The notes beneath the pieces were generated by a model, which did not search any database, was not told where the DNA came from, and saw only the letters and a list, made by a program, of their open reading frames with translations. This document shows positions 8,724 to 18,731 of a DNA stretch of 64,000 nt, piece after piece. Positions within the stretch are counted from its first letter, which is position 1. Every line of letters starts with the position of its first letter. Origin of the DNA: Crocosphaera chwakensis CCY0110 (GTDB lineage Bacteria > Cyanobacteriota > Cyanobacteriia > Cyanobacteriales > Microcystaceae); NCBI RefSeq assembly GCF_000169335.1, contig NZ_AAXW01000004.1:1-64000 (forward strand), read 5' to 3'. Both the position numbers and the translations under genes were made by a program.

Positions 8724-11165
8724 ATGAAAATTTCCGTTAACTGGCTGCGGGAACTCGTTAACGTCACCCTCACCCCCGAAGCATTAGCCGACCTTTTGAC
8801 CATCGCCGGGTTAGAAGTGGATGACATCGAAGATCGTCGTCAATGGGCCGATGGGGTTGTGATCGGTAAGATTATAGACCGTCAACCTCACCCTAACGCT
8901 GATAAATTAAGCGTCTGTCAGGTGGATATTGGGCAAGAAACCCCCTCTACCATTGTTTGTGGGGCCCCTAACGCTAAAGCTGATATTTATGTTCCTGTCG
9001 CTACATTAGGAACCTATTTACCCAAAATTGACCTGAAAATTAAATCGGCGAAACTGCGAGGGGTTAAGTCAGAAGGCATGATCTGTTCTTTAGCAGAAGT
9101 TGGACTAACGAAAGAATCGGCAGGAATTCATATTTTTGAAGAAAATAACCTAAAATTAGGGGCAGATGCCCGTCCTTATTTGGGCTTAGATGAGGTTATT
9201 TTAGACATCACCCCCACAGCTAACAGGGCCGATGCCATGAGTATGATCGGTGTAGCTAGGGAAGTAGCTGCCTTAACGGGAGGAAAGTTAAACTTACCTC
9301 AACCGCCTCAAACTTCTTTATCAGGGGAACAAAGTTATCCGTTAACCGTAAAAGTGAGTGACGGTAACGCTTGTCCCACTTACATCGGAACCGTGATCCA
9401 AGGGGTAAAAATTGCCGACTCTCCTGAGTGGTTACAGCAACGTTTAGAAGCAGCCGGGGTTCGTCCTATTAATAATGTGGTGGATATTACTAACCTTGTC
9501 TTATTAGAATGGGGTCAACCCCTTCACGCTTTCGATCTCCAGAAGTTAGAAACTGTTGCAGGAAATAAAGATAATTTAACCGTTGGGGTAAGGTTTGCTA
9601 ACGACAAAGAAACCCTCAAAACCCTCGATGGTCAAGAAAGAAAGTTAAACCCAGTTAACTTACTCATTACGGCTAATGATACTCCCGTCGCCCTTGCTGG
9701 TGTTATGGGAGGAGAAGAAACAGAAGTCGCTGAGGAAACCCAAAACATCCTTTTAGAAGCAGCATTATTTGAACAAGTTACCATTCGTCGTTCTTCTCGT
9801 AGTCAAAGTTTACGCAGTGAAGCATCTGCAAGATATGAACGAGGCATTAATTATTCTGAGTTAGAATTAGCTTGTAGAAGGGCGATCGCTTTAATTACGG
9901 AGTTAGCAGGAGGAACCCCTGTGACTCAAAGAATGAGTGATCATCGTCCAGATCGATCATCTGAGTCCATTAAACTACGTCTTGATCGCATCCATCATGT
10001 TTTAGGCCCCGTTGAAAAAGATGGCCAAAAGACCAACATTGCAGCAGAAGACGTAGAACGCATTTTAGGGGACTTAAACTGTACGTTAACCCCAGTAGCA
10101 GGCGAAAACACAGTTTGGTCTGTAACTATTCCTTCCTATCGTTATCGTGACTTAGAACGAGAAATTGATCTGATCGAAGAAGTGGCCCGTCTTTATGGTT
10201 ACGATCGCTTTTGTGATGAACTTCCCGACAAAACTGAAGCCGGCGGACTCTCTATTGAATATCAAACCCAACGCAAGGTAAGAGAAGTATTCCGAGGGGT
10301 GGGTTTAACAGAATTAGTACAATATTCTTTAGTTAAACCAGAAAAAGCAGACATTGTTATCAGTAATCCCTTATTTGCTGAATATTCCGCCTTAAGAACC
10401 AATCTTTTAGATGGTCTTATCGATGCTTTTGCTTATAACCAGTCCCAAGGAAACGGTGCATTAAATGGCTTTGAAATTGGGCGTATTTTCCGCAAGATTG
10501 ATGGAGAAAGAGCAGAATGGGATAATATCGCTGGTATTATGGGGGGTGATTTATTGCCTCAAGGTCGTTGGACGAGAAGCGGTAAACCTAAACCGATGAC
10601 TTGGTATGAGGCCAAAGGTATCCTAGAAAGCGTGTTTGAACGGTTAGGGGTATCAGTAGAGTATCAACCGGACAGTGAAGACGAGCGGTTACACCCTGGA
10701 AGAACTGCCTCTTTATGGTTAAATGGGGAAATATTAGGGATTTTTGGACAAATTCATCCCCAACTACGTCAAGAAAAAGACTTAATGGACGAAGTTTATG
10801 GGTTTGAGTTAGATTTTCGTTGTTTGATGAAAGTTCTTAATCAAGATAACTTATTGACACCCCATTTTGAACTGTATTCTACCTATCCCGCAGTAGAGAG
10901 AGATTTAGCCTTTTTTGCTGCTTTAGATGTTCCCGTTGCAGACTTAACAAAAACCATGAATAAAGCAGGAGGAAACCTCTTAACCGAAGTCGAATTATTT
11001 GATGATTATCAAGGGAAAAACGTCCCCGAAGGACAAAGAAGTTTAGCTTTTAGTTTAGCGTATCGTTCAGGCGATCGCACGTTAACCGATGAAGATGTCG
11101 AACCCGTTCATGATAAGATTCGTCAGACTTTAGTTAAACAGTTTGCTGTCACTTTACGGAGTTAA
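8724..11165 (+). CDS. pheT: phenylalanine--tRNA ligase beta subunit
   Basis: The full-length 813-aa PheT of the bacterial type. Residues 40-150 form the EMAP/tRNA-binding domain ([27 protein letters not shown]), then the B3/4 editing domain (about residues 210-400, with [20 protein letters not shown]), the B5 domain ([20 protein letters not shown]), the inactive class II core, and a C-terminal ferredoxin-fold anticodon-binding domain ([20 protein letters not shown]). It partners PheS, which is encoded 0.7 kb away on the opposite strand. It is followed by a 264-base gap holding an inverted repeat. Confidence 0.97.
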   Translation: MKISVNWLRELVNVTLTPEALADLLTIAGLEVDDIEDRRQWADGVVIGKIIDRQPHPNADKLSVCQVDIGQETPSTIVCGAPNAKADIYVPVATLGTYLPKIDLKIKSAKLRGVKSEGMICSLAEVGLTKESAGIHIFEENNLKLGADARPYLGLDEVILDITPTANRADAMSMIGVAREVAALTGGKLNLPQPPQTSLSGEQSYPLTVKVSDGNACPTYIGTVIQGVKIADSPEWLQQRLEAAGVRPINNVVDITNLVLLEWGQPLHAFDLQKLETVAGNKDNLTVGVRFANDKETLKTLDGQERKLNPVNLLITANDTPVALAGVMGGEETEVAEETQNILLEAALFEQVTIRRSSRSQSLRSEASARYERGINYSELELACRRAIALITELAGGTPVTQRMSDHRPDRSSESIKLRLDRIHHVLGPVEKDGQKTNIAAEDVERILGDLNCTLTPVAGENTVWSVTIPSYRYRDLEREIDLIEEVARLYGYDRFCDELPDKTEAGGLSIEYQTQRKVREVFRGVGLTELVQYSLVKPEKADIVISNPLFAEYSALRTNLLDGLIDAFAYNQSQGNGALNGFEIGRIFRKIDGERAEWDNIAGIMGGDLLPQGRWTRSGKPKPMTWYEAKGILESVFERLGVSVEYQPDSEDERLHPGRTASLWLNGEILGIFGQIHPQLRQEKDLMDEVYGFELDFRCLMKVLNQDNLLTPHFELYSTYPAVERDLAFFAALDVPVADLTKTMNKAGGNLLTEVELFDDYQGKNVPEGQRSLAFSLAYRSGDRTLTDEDVEPVHDKIRQTLVKQFAVTLRS

Positions 11166-11173
11166 AAAAGTTT

Positions 11174-11243
11174 GTAGGGTGGGTTAGACGGCGATAATTT
11201 TATTTCTAACAAGAACATAAATATCCGTCGTAACGCACCAAGT
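11174..11243. repeat. imperfect inverted repeat downstream of pheT
   Basis: The sequence GTAGGGTGGGTTAGACGGCG is followed some 30 bases later by an approximate reverse complement, CCGTCGTAACGCACC. This resembles the GTAGGGTGGGTTA...TAACCCACC family of interspersed palindromes common between cyanobacterial genes. It could fold into a hairpin after pheT. The remainder of the gap up to 11429 shows no gene. Confidence 0.5.
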
Positions 11244-11429
11244 CAGAGTTATTCAGAATTCTCATTTTGATGTTTAATATCTGAATTATTGATATCTGTT
11301 ATTATCAGATTGATTAGCATCAGGTGGTGTACTTTCCGTCATGACATTGATTTTATTTTAGCTAAACTTTATCTCAAGATTCTGTAAGATTATTATAATA
11401 TAGTATAGTTCCAAAAACACTTAAAAATT

Positions 11430-11699
11430 ATGCCGAAATATATTTTATTTGGTAGTTACTGCGAAAATGCTTTAGAAAAAAGAACTCCTTATCGTCAAGA
11501 TCATTTAGACGGTTTAAAACAGCAAAAAGAAACAGGTATTTTAATTACCCTCGGGCCTACTAAAGATAATACTAAAGTATTCGGAATTTATGATGCAGAA
11601 AATTCTGAAAAAGTCAAAGAATTAATTGAAAATGATCCTTATTGGAAAAATGGGATTTGGACAGACTACGAAATAAAAGAATGGATACAAGCTTTTTAA
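11430..11699 (+). CDS. YciI family protein
   Basis: An 89-aa YciI-like (YCII) protein with the alpha/beta dimeric-barrel fold. The start MPKYILFGSYCENALEKRTP and the RQDHLDGLKQQKETG segment carry the conserved His of the family (about residue 24), and GPTKDNTKVFGIYDAENSEK gives the central strands. These proteins act as small enzymes or ligand-binding proteins; the substrate here is unknown. It is monocistronic, with convergent DUF29 downstream. Confidence 0.83.
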   Translation: MPKYILFGSYCENALEKRTPYRQDHLDGLKQQKETGILITLGPTKDNTKVFGIYDAENSEKVKELIENDPYWKNGIWTDYEIKEWIQAF

Positions 11700-11810
11700 G
11701 ATATTTTCAAAGTCTATTCTTCTAGTTCAATTTGAGTTAAAACATTTTCAACTCAAGCTGTAGAAAAATCATACTTGATAAAATCTTGTTTATGGATTAT
11801 TGGTTATTTC

Positions 11811-12305
11811 TCAATCAGAAACTTGATGATTCGGTAAGGCTATTCTCTGATCATTAGGAAAGAAATTTTGATCTAATATTTGTTCAATCGTGAAAGGACA
11901 GAATTTTGGATAATCATAAGTTTTATTTCTTTTCCAGTCTTTTTCTAATAACAGTAATTCAAGGACTTCTGCATAAATGGGGGTAATAGCTGTTTGTAAA
12001 TAAGAATCTAAGGTTTTAGGATATTGTTTGATTAATTTCTTAATAAGAATTCGATGACGCGCTATATTAATCATCCATTCACTATTAAAATCTAAATAAA
12101 CATTTCTTTGAACGGCAGTTTTCATCAAATATAAAAGCAACATCATCAAATAGTCATTGATCAAATTACGAGGAAAATTGGACACATCCCTAAGTCCCTC
12201 TGCTAAATTATCCCAGTCTAAAGCATCAGAATCTCTTTTTTCTACGGCTTCTATTTGCTGCTTTAGCCATAAATCATAATCAGTTTCATATAAATTATTA
12301 TTCAT
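11811..12305 (-). CDS. DUF29 family protein
   Basis: A 164-aa DUF29 protein with LYETDYDLWLKQQIEAVEKR, DALDWDNLAEGLRDVSNFPR and the closing CPFTIEQILDQNFFP motif. It is the third DUF29 gene near pheS/pheT, on the opposite strand from the other two, and has a variant central segment (RNLINDYLMMLLLYLMKTAV) richer in hydrophobic residues. Function unknown. Its start at 12305 is an ATG with no strong Shine-Dalgarno sequence. Confidence 0.83.
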   Translation of the reverse strand: MNNNLYETDYDLWLKQQIEAVEKRDSDALDWDNLAEGLRDVSNFPRNLINDYLMMLLLYLMKTAVQRNVYLDFNSEWMINIARHRILIKKLIKQYPKTLDSYLQTAITPIYAEVLELLLLEKDWKRNKTYDYPKFCPFTIEQILDQNFFPNDQRIALPNHQVSD

Positions 12306-12358
12306 TAGAGAGAATTCTTTATCTAGTCTCTAGCTATTCTATAGCATTTCCCATACTC

Positions 12359-12592
12359 ATGAGGTACACTAAGGAAAGACTATTTAATGATGCTACTCTT
12401 GAAGAATTATCTGAGTTACTAGAAAAAGCCACAGGAGTCAAAGTAGGAAAAAGTACAATAGGAAGAATAAATCAAAAGTTGAATTATAGTCTTAAAGAAA
12501 ACTTTGTATGCTCTGGAGAAAGCGCACCGCCTGCGCTGAAGTTTCCTCAGTGTAAAGGCGGAGCAAGAAGAAAATCTAGGGGTTCAACATAA
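12359..12592 (+). pseudogene. remnant of an IS630-type transposase (N-terminal helix-turn-helix)
   Basis: The open frame encodes TLEELSELLEKATGVKVGKS and TIGRINQKLNYSLK, the helix-turn-helix found near the start of IS630/Tc1-type transposases. Near 12500 the reading frame breaks: the continuation KKTLYALEK of the transposase is found in the +1 frame, soon followed by a stop. No catalytic DDE part or terminal inverted repeats remain nearby. This is a decayed fragment rather than a working gene. Downstream 12600-12637 is unremarkable. Confidence 0.6.
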
Positions 12593-12637
12593 ACGAGTGG
12601 AGTATTAGGAAATAATTAAGATGAATCAGGAGTTAAT

Positions 12638-13567
12638 CTATTCAAAACTAACAACTATTTCTCTTACCTTATCTTTCTCTAAACCGATATATTGAGCAGT
12701 GATCATTTTTCCTGTTTCTACTGGTATCAATGGGGTAAGACTTCCTAATGACAACAAATCACCTTTTTTTAAACTTTTTCCTTGGGATTTTAATTTTTCT
12801 TTGATCCAAAACACGACAGTTAAAGGATCACCTAACAAAGCGTTACTATTCCCTTGAGCAATTATTTTTCCTGATTCATCTATTAAGGTAACAGAAATAT
12901 TTTTAAGATTGTTATTTGTGTTTATTTCTTTAGTTAACTCTATAATATCACCCACAACACCTAATCTTGCACCTGCATTAATTGCGGTTAACATTTCACC
13001 ATTAACTTTGATATTTTTGTCATAAACTAAATCAGGTAATTCTAGAAAAGGAATCACTGCATCTAAATATTGTAACGTTTCTTCTGGTGTGGTTGCTTCC
13101 TTGATTTTTTCACTAGAAACCCTTACCATCAAATCCCCTTCTACCATTGGTTTTGCTCCAAAATTAGCAGGAATTTTTGTTCCTGATGGTAATAACATAT
13201 TCTCTAATAATACACCTAATAGGGGTTGAGTTACGTTAAAAGTTTCTTGTGCTTTTTTATTAGTTAATGCTGCTTTATAACCAATTAATTCCCCTTGAGA
13301 AGAACTTAAAATATTAATTACTTTTTCTTGTATAATTTGTGCTTCTTCTGATGTCAAGTTATCGTTAAAGTCTGTAATCATTTGCTTTTTTAAGTAAGCA
13401 TTAGCAATTTTTTGAGCAATACTTTCAAGATTGATTGACGGTAAATCACTTATTAAAATGGATAAATCAGGTTTATTATTATCATTGATTGTTTTTGTTT
13501 GTGCTGTTACCTTATATAAAGGAAAGATAATAAGAGAAACAAGAAAAAATAACTTAATTTTATTCAT
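12638..13567 (-). CDS. 2-keto-4-pentenoate hydratase-like protein with signal peptide
   Basis: The protein begins with a clear signal peptide (MNKIKLFFLVSLIIFPLYKV then TAQ) and continues as a 2-keto-4-pentenoate hydratase/MhpD-type member of the fumarylacetoacetase-like superfamily: IGYKAALTNKKAQETF, LLGVLLENMLLPSGT, MVEGDLMVRVSS and a conserved LLGDPLTVVFWIKEKL. Cytoplasmic members hydrate or decarboxylate 2-oxo acids in aromatic-ring degradation and use a divalent metal. No aromatic catabolic genes are near, and export is unusual for the family. The longest frame starts with TTG at 13570; ATG at 13567 is preferred. Confidence 0.78.
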   Translation of the reverse strand: MNKIKLFFLVSLIIFPLYKVTAQTKTINDNNKPDLSILISDLPSINLESIAQKIANAYLKKQMITDFNDNLTSEEAQIIQEKVINILSSSQGELIGYKAALTNKKAQETFNVTQPLLGVLLENMLLPSGTKIPANFGAKPMVEGDLMVRVSSEKIKEATTPEETLQYLDAVIPFLELPDLVYDKNIKVNGEMLTAINAGARLGVVGDIIELTKEINTNNNLKNISVTLIDESGKIIAQGNSNALLGDPLTVVFWIKEKLKSQGKSLKKGDLLSLGSLTPLIPVETGKMITAQYIGLEKDKVREIVVSFE

Positions 13568-13676
13568 CAATAATAGTTAATTTAAGAGAGTGGATACTGA
13601 AAAGAACAATTATATCTAAACTTTCGTCTATAATTGAGTAGATTATAATCTAAAGCTTTAATTATAACCATTACCT

Positions 13677-16151
13677 ATGTTACGGAAAAAATTCTCTGCC
13701 TCTCAAGCTCGTATTTGGATAATTCTAGGTTTAATATGGTTAGGAAGTAATTTATGCGATCGCTTATGGTTAATTTTAGATCAGTCTCTTCCTGCTTGGG
13801 ATCAAAGTAATCATTTAACCAAGTCTTTACAATATTATTATAGTTTAAATTCTCTTGAAATCTTTAATGGAGAATGGTGGCGTAATTTTTGGATGATATC
13901 AACAAAATATCCTCCTATAACTTACATAATTGGGGCATTTTTTCAGAAAATTTTTGGCTTAGGAAATGATCAAGCTTTACTGTCTAATTTGTTATATAAC
14001 GGAATTTTAATTGTTTCAGTTTATATCATCGGAAAAACCTTATTTAATTCTAAAGTTGGGTTATGGAGTGCAGGGTTAACTTTATTATTTCCTCGTTTAT
14101 ATCAAACCCGTTTACAGTTTCTTCTTGATACTCCTTTAATGACGTTAACCGTTGCTTCTTTTTGCTGTTTAACAGTATGGAAATTTGAAAATAATAGACA
14201 AAAGCAATGGTTGTGGACAATAATTTTTGGTCTTGGTTGGGGACTTGCTTTATTAACTAAACAAAGTGTTATGTTTTTTCTTTTTACTCCTTTAGTTTGG
14301 TTGGCAATTACTTATCTATGGCAAAAAAAATGGGAAAGAGTTCTACAATTATGGGTGAGTTTTCTGGTATCTAGTTTAGTATGGTTTCCTTGGTATCGAA
14401 CGAACTGGATTTATTTATTTAGTACAGTCCAAAATTCTAATGCTATTCCTGCCACTTATGAAGGTGATCCCCCCCTTAATACTATAGCTGCTTGGACTTA
14501 TTACTGGCAAGATTTACCCTTAGCTGTAGGTTGGGTATTATTATTAGTTCCTGTAGTGGGATTATTATTACATTTATTAGGCAAATTCCCAAAAGATAAA
14601 GATAATATTGATAATAAAAAAGTAGTCAATAGTATACAATGGTTAGTAATTTATTTTGTTGGATCTTATTTAATTTGTTCGGCCATTTTTAATAAAGATA
14701 CACGCTATATTATGTCTTACCTGCCTATTTTAGCTGTGTTTTTTGGCTATGGTTTAACCCGATGGCGAGGAAAATGGCAATCTGTTCGATGGATAACTGT
14801 ATTACTTGCTATTGTGGTAATGATAACTAATTTATTTCCCATTCCAAAAAGTGAGCAATTTTCTTTATTCTTAAGTCCAGGTGTTTCTTTTCGTCCCTAT
14901 TTAGGTCAAGAAGTTCCTGTCAAAGATATTATTAAAACAGCACAACAAACAACCCCTTATCAAAGAATTAATTTAGGAGTTATTGCTAACACTGATAATA
15001 TTAATCATAATACTATTAATTATTATGGTCAGTTAGCTAATTTTCAGGTTTATGGAAGAGAATTAGGAAATAAAGAGGAATATATTGAACAAGATAGTCA
15101 TTCTTTTGATTGGTTCTTAAGCAAAACTGGAGACAATGGATTTGCTAGAGAAAATCAATTAGAATTTGCTAAGACTTTAAATAATAATTCAGACTTTAAT
15201 CTGATTAAAACCTGGAAGATGCCTGATCAAAGTTTAGTCAAATTATATCATCGTCAGCAAGCATCTGTTACAGTTCAGCCAATTACTAAATCTTTTGATA
15301 AAATTCACTTAGATAAAGTGATTATTCCTCAACAAGCTTCCTCTAATTATCCTATTCCTATTACTTATGAATGGTCAGGAAATTGGCAAGAATTAAAAGA
15401 TGGTTTAGTGTTATTATCTTGGTATACTGAAGGAGTAGAAAATAATGAAATCGCTTGGATACATGATCATGGAATTGGGGAAGGTATGTTATGGGGAAAT
15501 TTCCCTGATAATCAAGGATTTAAAGTAAGTGAAACAATGTCAATGTTGCCAGTACAAACTGTTAAGAATGGTAATTATAGTTTAAGGGCAATTTATCTAA
15601 ATCGTAAAACGAATGAAAGTTATTTAATTTCTGTACCTGATGTCACTTTAACTATTAATAATACTCTCAATCCTTTACCTTCTCCTCAACTAGATTTAGG
15701 AACTCAATTACGCAATGTTTCTATAAATTTAGGGGAAGGTATATCAGGGTTAGATACTATTTTTACTAAAGTTGGTCGTTTTAATCAATATGATCCCATT
15801 CAAGACTATCTTAAACAGACAGAAATAGCCTTAAACTATCGCTTAGATCATTCGCTTCAAAACCATCAATTAGATTGGACTTATGGGTTAGTATTATCTC
15901 AAGTATTACAAGAAGATCCTCAAGGAGCGATCGCAGCTTTAAAACGACTGATTAATATTGCCCCAAATAACCCCTACCACCATGCTTATCTTGCTTTTGT
16001 CTATTTATATAATTGGCAACCCAGAGCAGCAGAACAAGCTCTAAAACCGGCTCTTGAAATGGAACCTAATATTGAAGAATTTAAAATGTTAGAAGGCATT
16101 TCAGCACTGATGCAAGGTAATTTAATCAAAGGTTGGAAACTTTTAACTTAA
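13677..16151 (+). CDS. GT39/ArnT-like glycosyltransferase with C-terminal TPR region
   Basis: The first 390 residues hold about ten membrane segments with an acidic site in the first extracytoplasmic loop (LPAWDQSNHLTKSLQYYYSL), as in PMT/ArnT-type GT39 enzymes that take sugar from a lipid-linked donor on the outer side of the membrane. A soluble domain of about 320 residues follows, and the last 110 residues form TPR-like helices (QEDPQGAIAALKRLINIAPN, then AYLAFVYLYNWQPRAAEQAL). The acceptor is unknown. The gene stands alone and diverges from the secreted hydratase homologue. Confidence 0.8.
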   Translation: MLRKKFSASQARIWIILGLIWLGSNLCDRLWLILDQSLPAWDQSNHLTKSLQYYYSLNSLEIFNGEWWRNFWMISTKYPPITYIIGAFFQKIFGLGNDQALLSNLLYNGILIVSVYIIGKTLFNSKVGLWSAGLTLLFPRLYQTRLQFLLDTPLMTLTVASFCCLTVWKFENNRQKQWLWTIIFGLGWGLALLTKQSVMFFLFTPLVWLAITYLWQKKWERVLQLWVSFLVSSLVWFPWYRTNWIYLFSTVQNSNAIPATYEGDPPLNTIAAWTYYWQDLPLAVGWVLLLVPVVGLLLHLLGKFPKDKDNIDNKKVVNSIQWLVIYFVGSYLICSAIFNKDTRYIMSYLPILAVFFGYGLTRWRGKWQSVRWITVLLAIVVMITNLFPIPKSEQFSLFLSPGVSFRPYLGQEVPVKDIIKTAQQTTPYQRINLGVIANTDNINHNTINYYGQLANFQVYGRELGNKEEYIEQDSHSFDWFLSKTGDNGFARENQLEFAKTLNNNSDFNLIKTWKMPDQSLVKLYHRQQASVTVQPITKSFDKIHLDKVIIPQQASSNYPIPITYEWSGNWQELKDGLVLLSWYTEGVENNEIAWIHDHGIGEGMLWGNFPDNQGFKVSETMSMLPVQTVKNGNYSLRAIYLNRKTNESYLISVPDVTLTINNTLNPLPSPQLDLGTQLRNVSINLGEGISGLDTIFTKVGRFNQYDPIQDYLKQTEIALNYRLDHSLQNHQLDWTYGLVLSQVLQEDPQGAIAALKRLINIAPNNPYHHAYLAFVYLYNWQPRAAEQALKPALEMEPNIEEFKMLEGISALMQGNLIKGWKLLT

Positions 16152-16480
16152 AGGTTTTATCATAAGCCAAAAGAGTAAATATTTTTTGAATGACTCCTTT
16201 CCGTATTTACGTTATCATAACTCTAATTAAACTTTTTTCTTTTATTAAGTTTTGTTTGTCTAAAGGATAGCTAATCATTAAAATTTCTGAGTAGTTTTAC
16301 TCAGTTTGAAACCTTTCAAACACGCCCTAACCCTAACAACCGTAAATATACTAATTTTTATACGAAGCAAATTTCTGATAATCAATACTTATATCCTATT
16401 AATAAAATTAGCTTAAATTTATTATTAAGATGAGATTCCTTAAGATAGGAATTAAAAAAATATAATTATTTCTTACAATT
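16152..16480. other. 329-base intergenic region with two abutting perfect hairpins
   Basis: No gene is seen. CTGAGTA-GTTT-TACTCAG (16287-16304) and GTTTGAAA-CC-TTTCAAAC (16304-16321) are perfect inverted repeats that share one base. They lie about 160 bases before the diguanylate cyclase gene and 135 after the GT39 gene. There is no T run, so an operator or a transcript structure is more likely than a terminator. The rest is AT-rich. Confidence 0.6.
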
Positions 16481-17485
16481 ATGAATACTAGAAATTCCTC
16501 TTTTCTAAACTTTGAAACTGCCGTTCAAGGGGTTCTTGAATTCCTTCATAAACGCATTGGTTTTCAATTATGGATGTTTACACGAGTTGAAGGGCAAGAT
16601 TGGATTGTTTTAGAAGCTCATGATCATGGATATGGTATTAGTCCAGGAGATGTCTTTCAATGGTCTGATTCTTTTTGTTCTCGTATGATTGAAGGATTAG
16701 GTCCACGAATTGCCCCTATTTCAGAAAAAATTTCTGCTTATGTAGAAGCTCCCATTAATCAAAAAGTAAATATTGGGTCTTATATAGGTATCCCTTTACA
16801 TAATTCTGATGGGAGTTTATTTGGAACATTATGTGCAATTGATCCTAACGCTCAATCGGAAAGTATTTTACAGGAGAAAGAATTAATTGAATTGCAAGCT
16901 CAATTATTAACAACTATCCTAAATTACGAATTATTATCACAAGAAAATGCACGACGTTATGAACGAGCAGAAGCTGAGGCTCAAAGAGATAGTTTAACTA
17001 ATCTTTATAACCGTCGAGGATGGGATAATTTACTCATTGCAGAAGAAGCGCGGGCTAAACAATTTGGACAACCATTAAGTGTTATTATTGTTGATCTTGA
17101 TAATTTAAAATACATCAATGATAACTATGGACACGCTGCCGGAGATAGCTTAATACGAACAGCAGCAGCGTGTCTAGAAGAAAATATTCGTTCTTGTGAT
17201 CTTGTGGCTCGACTCGGAGGAGATGAGTTTGGTATTTTATTAGTCGATATTAATGCCAGTCAAACAAAGATATTAATTCAAAGAATTAAAGATGAGTTAG
17301 AAAAACTTAACATTCAAGCTTCTTTTGGATGGCAGAAATATTCCCATAAATTTCCTTTGTCATTAGCTATTGAAAAGGCTGATAAAAAAATGTATCAACA
17401 GAAAATTAAGCAGAAACAGTTAAACTTACATTCCACACCTAATGAAGCAAAATTACAAACCGTATTCGTAAAACCAAGGATTTAG
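16481..17485 (+). CDS. GAF-GGDEF diguanylate cyclase
   Basis: Residues 10-150 form a GAF domain (FLHKRIGFQLWMFTRVEGQD, YIGIPLHNSDGSLFGTLCAI), followed by a short coiled linker and a GGDEF domain (about residues 168-300). The active-site motif is intact, ARLGGDEFGILL (GGDEF at 246-250), and an RSCD I-site lies five residues before it, so the enzyme should make cyclic di-GMP and be product-inhibited. The GAF domain keeps SWS-type features but no bilin-binding Cys is obvious. It is cytoplasmic and monocistronic. Confidence 0.9.
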   Translation: MNTRNSSFLNFETAVQGVLEFLHKRIGFQLWMFTRVEGQDWIVLEAHDHGYGISPGDVFQWSDSFCSRMIEGLGPRIAPISEKISAYVEAPINQKVNIGSYIGIPLHNSDGSLFGTLCAIDPNAQSESILQEKELIELQAQLLTTILNYELLSQENARRYERAEAEAQRDSLTNLYNRRGWDNLLIAEEARAKQFGQPLSVIIVDLDNLKYINDNYGHAAGDSLIRTAAACLEENIRSCDLVARLGGDEFGILLVDINASQTKILIQRIKDELEKLNIQASFGWQKYSHKFPLSLAIEKADKKMYQQKIKQKQLNLHSTPNEAKLQTVFVKPRI

Positions 17486-17570
17486 TAATTTTAACCTCCT
17501 GAAAAAAGAAAAAAGTAAAATATGGAGAAGAAATAACATTACTATTTTGTTTAATTCAATTAATTGCTAA

Positions 17571-18557
17571 TTAGTTAGAAAATAATTTTTTGACAATTTT
17601 TCTAACTAATAATTGACTTATCTTTATTTTAGTTAATTCTCGAATATCTCCCTTTAACTGTGATGTTTGATCAAAAAAGAAGTTGATTTCCTCTAAGATA
17701 GTTTCTAATCGTTTGATAATATTTTTACTTCGATATTCTGCTAACATTTGAGGTGATAAAGTTAACTTTTTGGATGAATGAACAGATTTTAAAATCCGTT
17801 TAACATCATATTCAGTTGAATACCCTGCAATTTTATAACAATTAAACCCTGGATCAAGATAATCAGAAAGTCCTCCATTAACACTCGAAAAGACTTGACA
17901 ACCACAAGCTAAAGCTTCCATCGGTTGCAGTCCAAATCCTTCACTGACTCGTTGTTGCGCCCAATATTCAGCTGAGTCGTAAAGATATACTTTAGAACGA
18001 TTAAAAAGCTTTGATAAATCATCTACAAAATGATTAATAACCACGACATTACATCGAGTTTGTAAAGCAGGAATTAATTGTTTTAATAAATAATCTGATG
18101 ATTTCCTTTCTTGGACTAATACATCAATATCTCTATTTATATTTAAGTGATTAAACTCATCAGAAATTTCATTAGGTAAATAATAGATTAATGTATTAGG
18201 GGATTTTTGTCCCCAATAGCCCATAGTATTACGACTAACCGTTATAATAGGAATACTAGAAGGTAATTTAAAGCCATATCCTGCGCTATGGGCATGATAA
18301 ATAACATTATAATACTTTAATTTTTGAGCTAGTTTAGGAACATCAAAGCCCCAACTAATAACAAAAATAACATCATCTAAATTGTTTTGTTTTAAGACAT
18401 CATCTAAAAAAAGATTGTCCGTTTCTTTTTTTCGATAAGTCACTATTTCAGAGGGACAAACTTGTTTAGCCAATTCAAAAGTTTTTAACTCTGCAAATAG
18501 TCCCCCACAAGCAAATTTTTTTCCTGTTCCTGGTACTAAAAAATATAGTTTTCTCAT
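17571..18557 (-). CDS. glycosyltransferase, GT4-like
   Basis: A protein of about 328 aa (333 from the alternative ATG at 18572) with a GT-B arrangement. The start MRKLYFLVPGTGKKFACGGL carries a Gly-rich loop, and near residue 210 SEGFGLQPMEALACGCQVFS matches the EX7E region of GT4 enzymes, followed by NGGLSDYLDPGFN. It presumably acts on a cell-surface polysaccharide. It is monocistronic and convergent with the diguanylate cyclase gene. The acceptor and donor are not predictable. Confidence 0.8.
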   Translation of the reverse strand: MRKLYFLVPGTGKKFACGGLFAELKTFELAKQVCPSEIVTYRKKETDNLFLDDVLKQNNLDDVIFVISWGFDVPKLAQKLKYYNVIYHAHSAGYGFKLPSSIPIITVSRNTMGYWGQKSPNTLIYYLPNEISDEFNHLNINRDIDVLVQERKSSDYLLKQLIPALQTRCNVVVINHFVDDLSKLFNRSKVYLYDSAEYWAQQRVSEGFGLQPMEALACGCQVFSSVNGGLSDYLDPGFNCYKIAGYSTEYDVKRILKSVHSSKKLTLSPQMLAEYRSKNIIKRLETILEEINFFFDQTSQLKGDIRELTKIKISQLLVRKIVKKLFSN

Positions 18558-18731
18558 ATTAATTTTTCCCATCTTTTTAGCTTTAATTAATGAAGGTAAA
18601 GGAATAGCTGTAAATCACTACTGATTATTTTATCACTTTAAAACTAATTTATATTTTTTGATTCAGAATGAGCAAATCTTCAGCTATAATAAAGAATATA
18701 AAAATAAAAGCTAAGACAATAATCAAATATT

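Noticed and set aside
11260..11345. Short minus-strand frame MTESTPPDANQSDNNRYQ
   Set aside because: Only 18 codons and without supporting signals.
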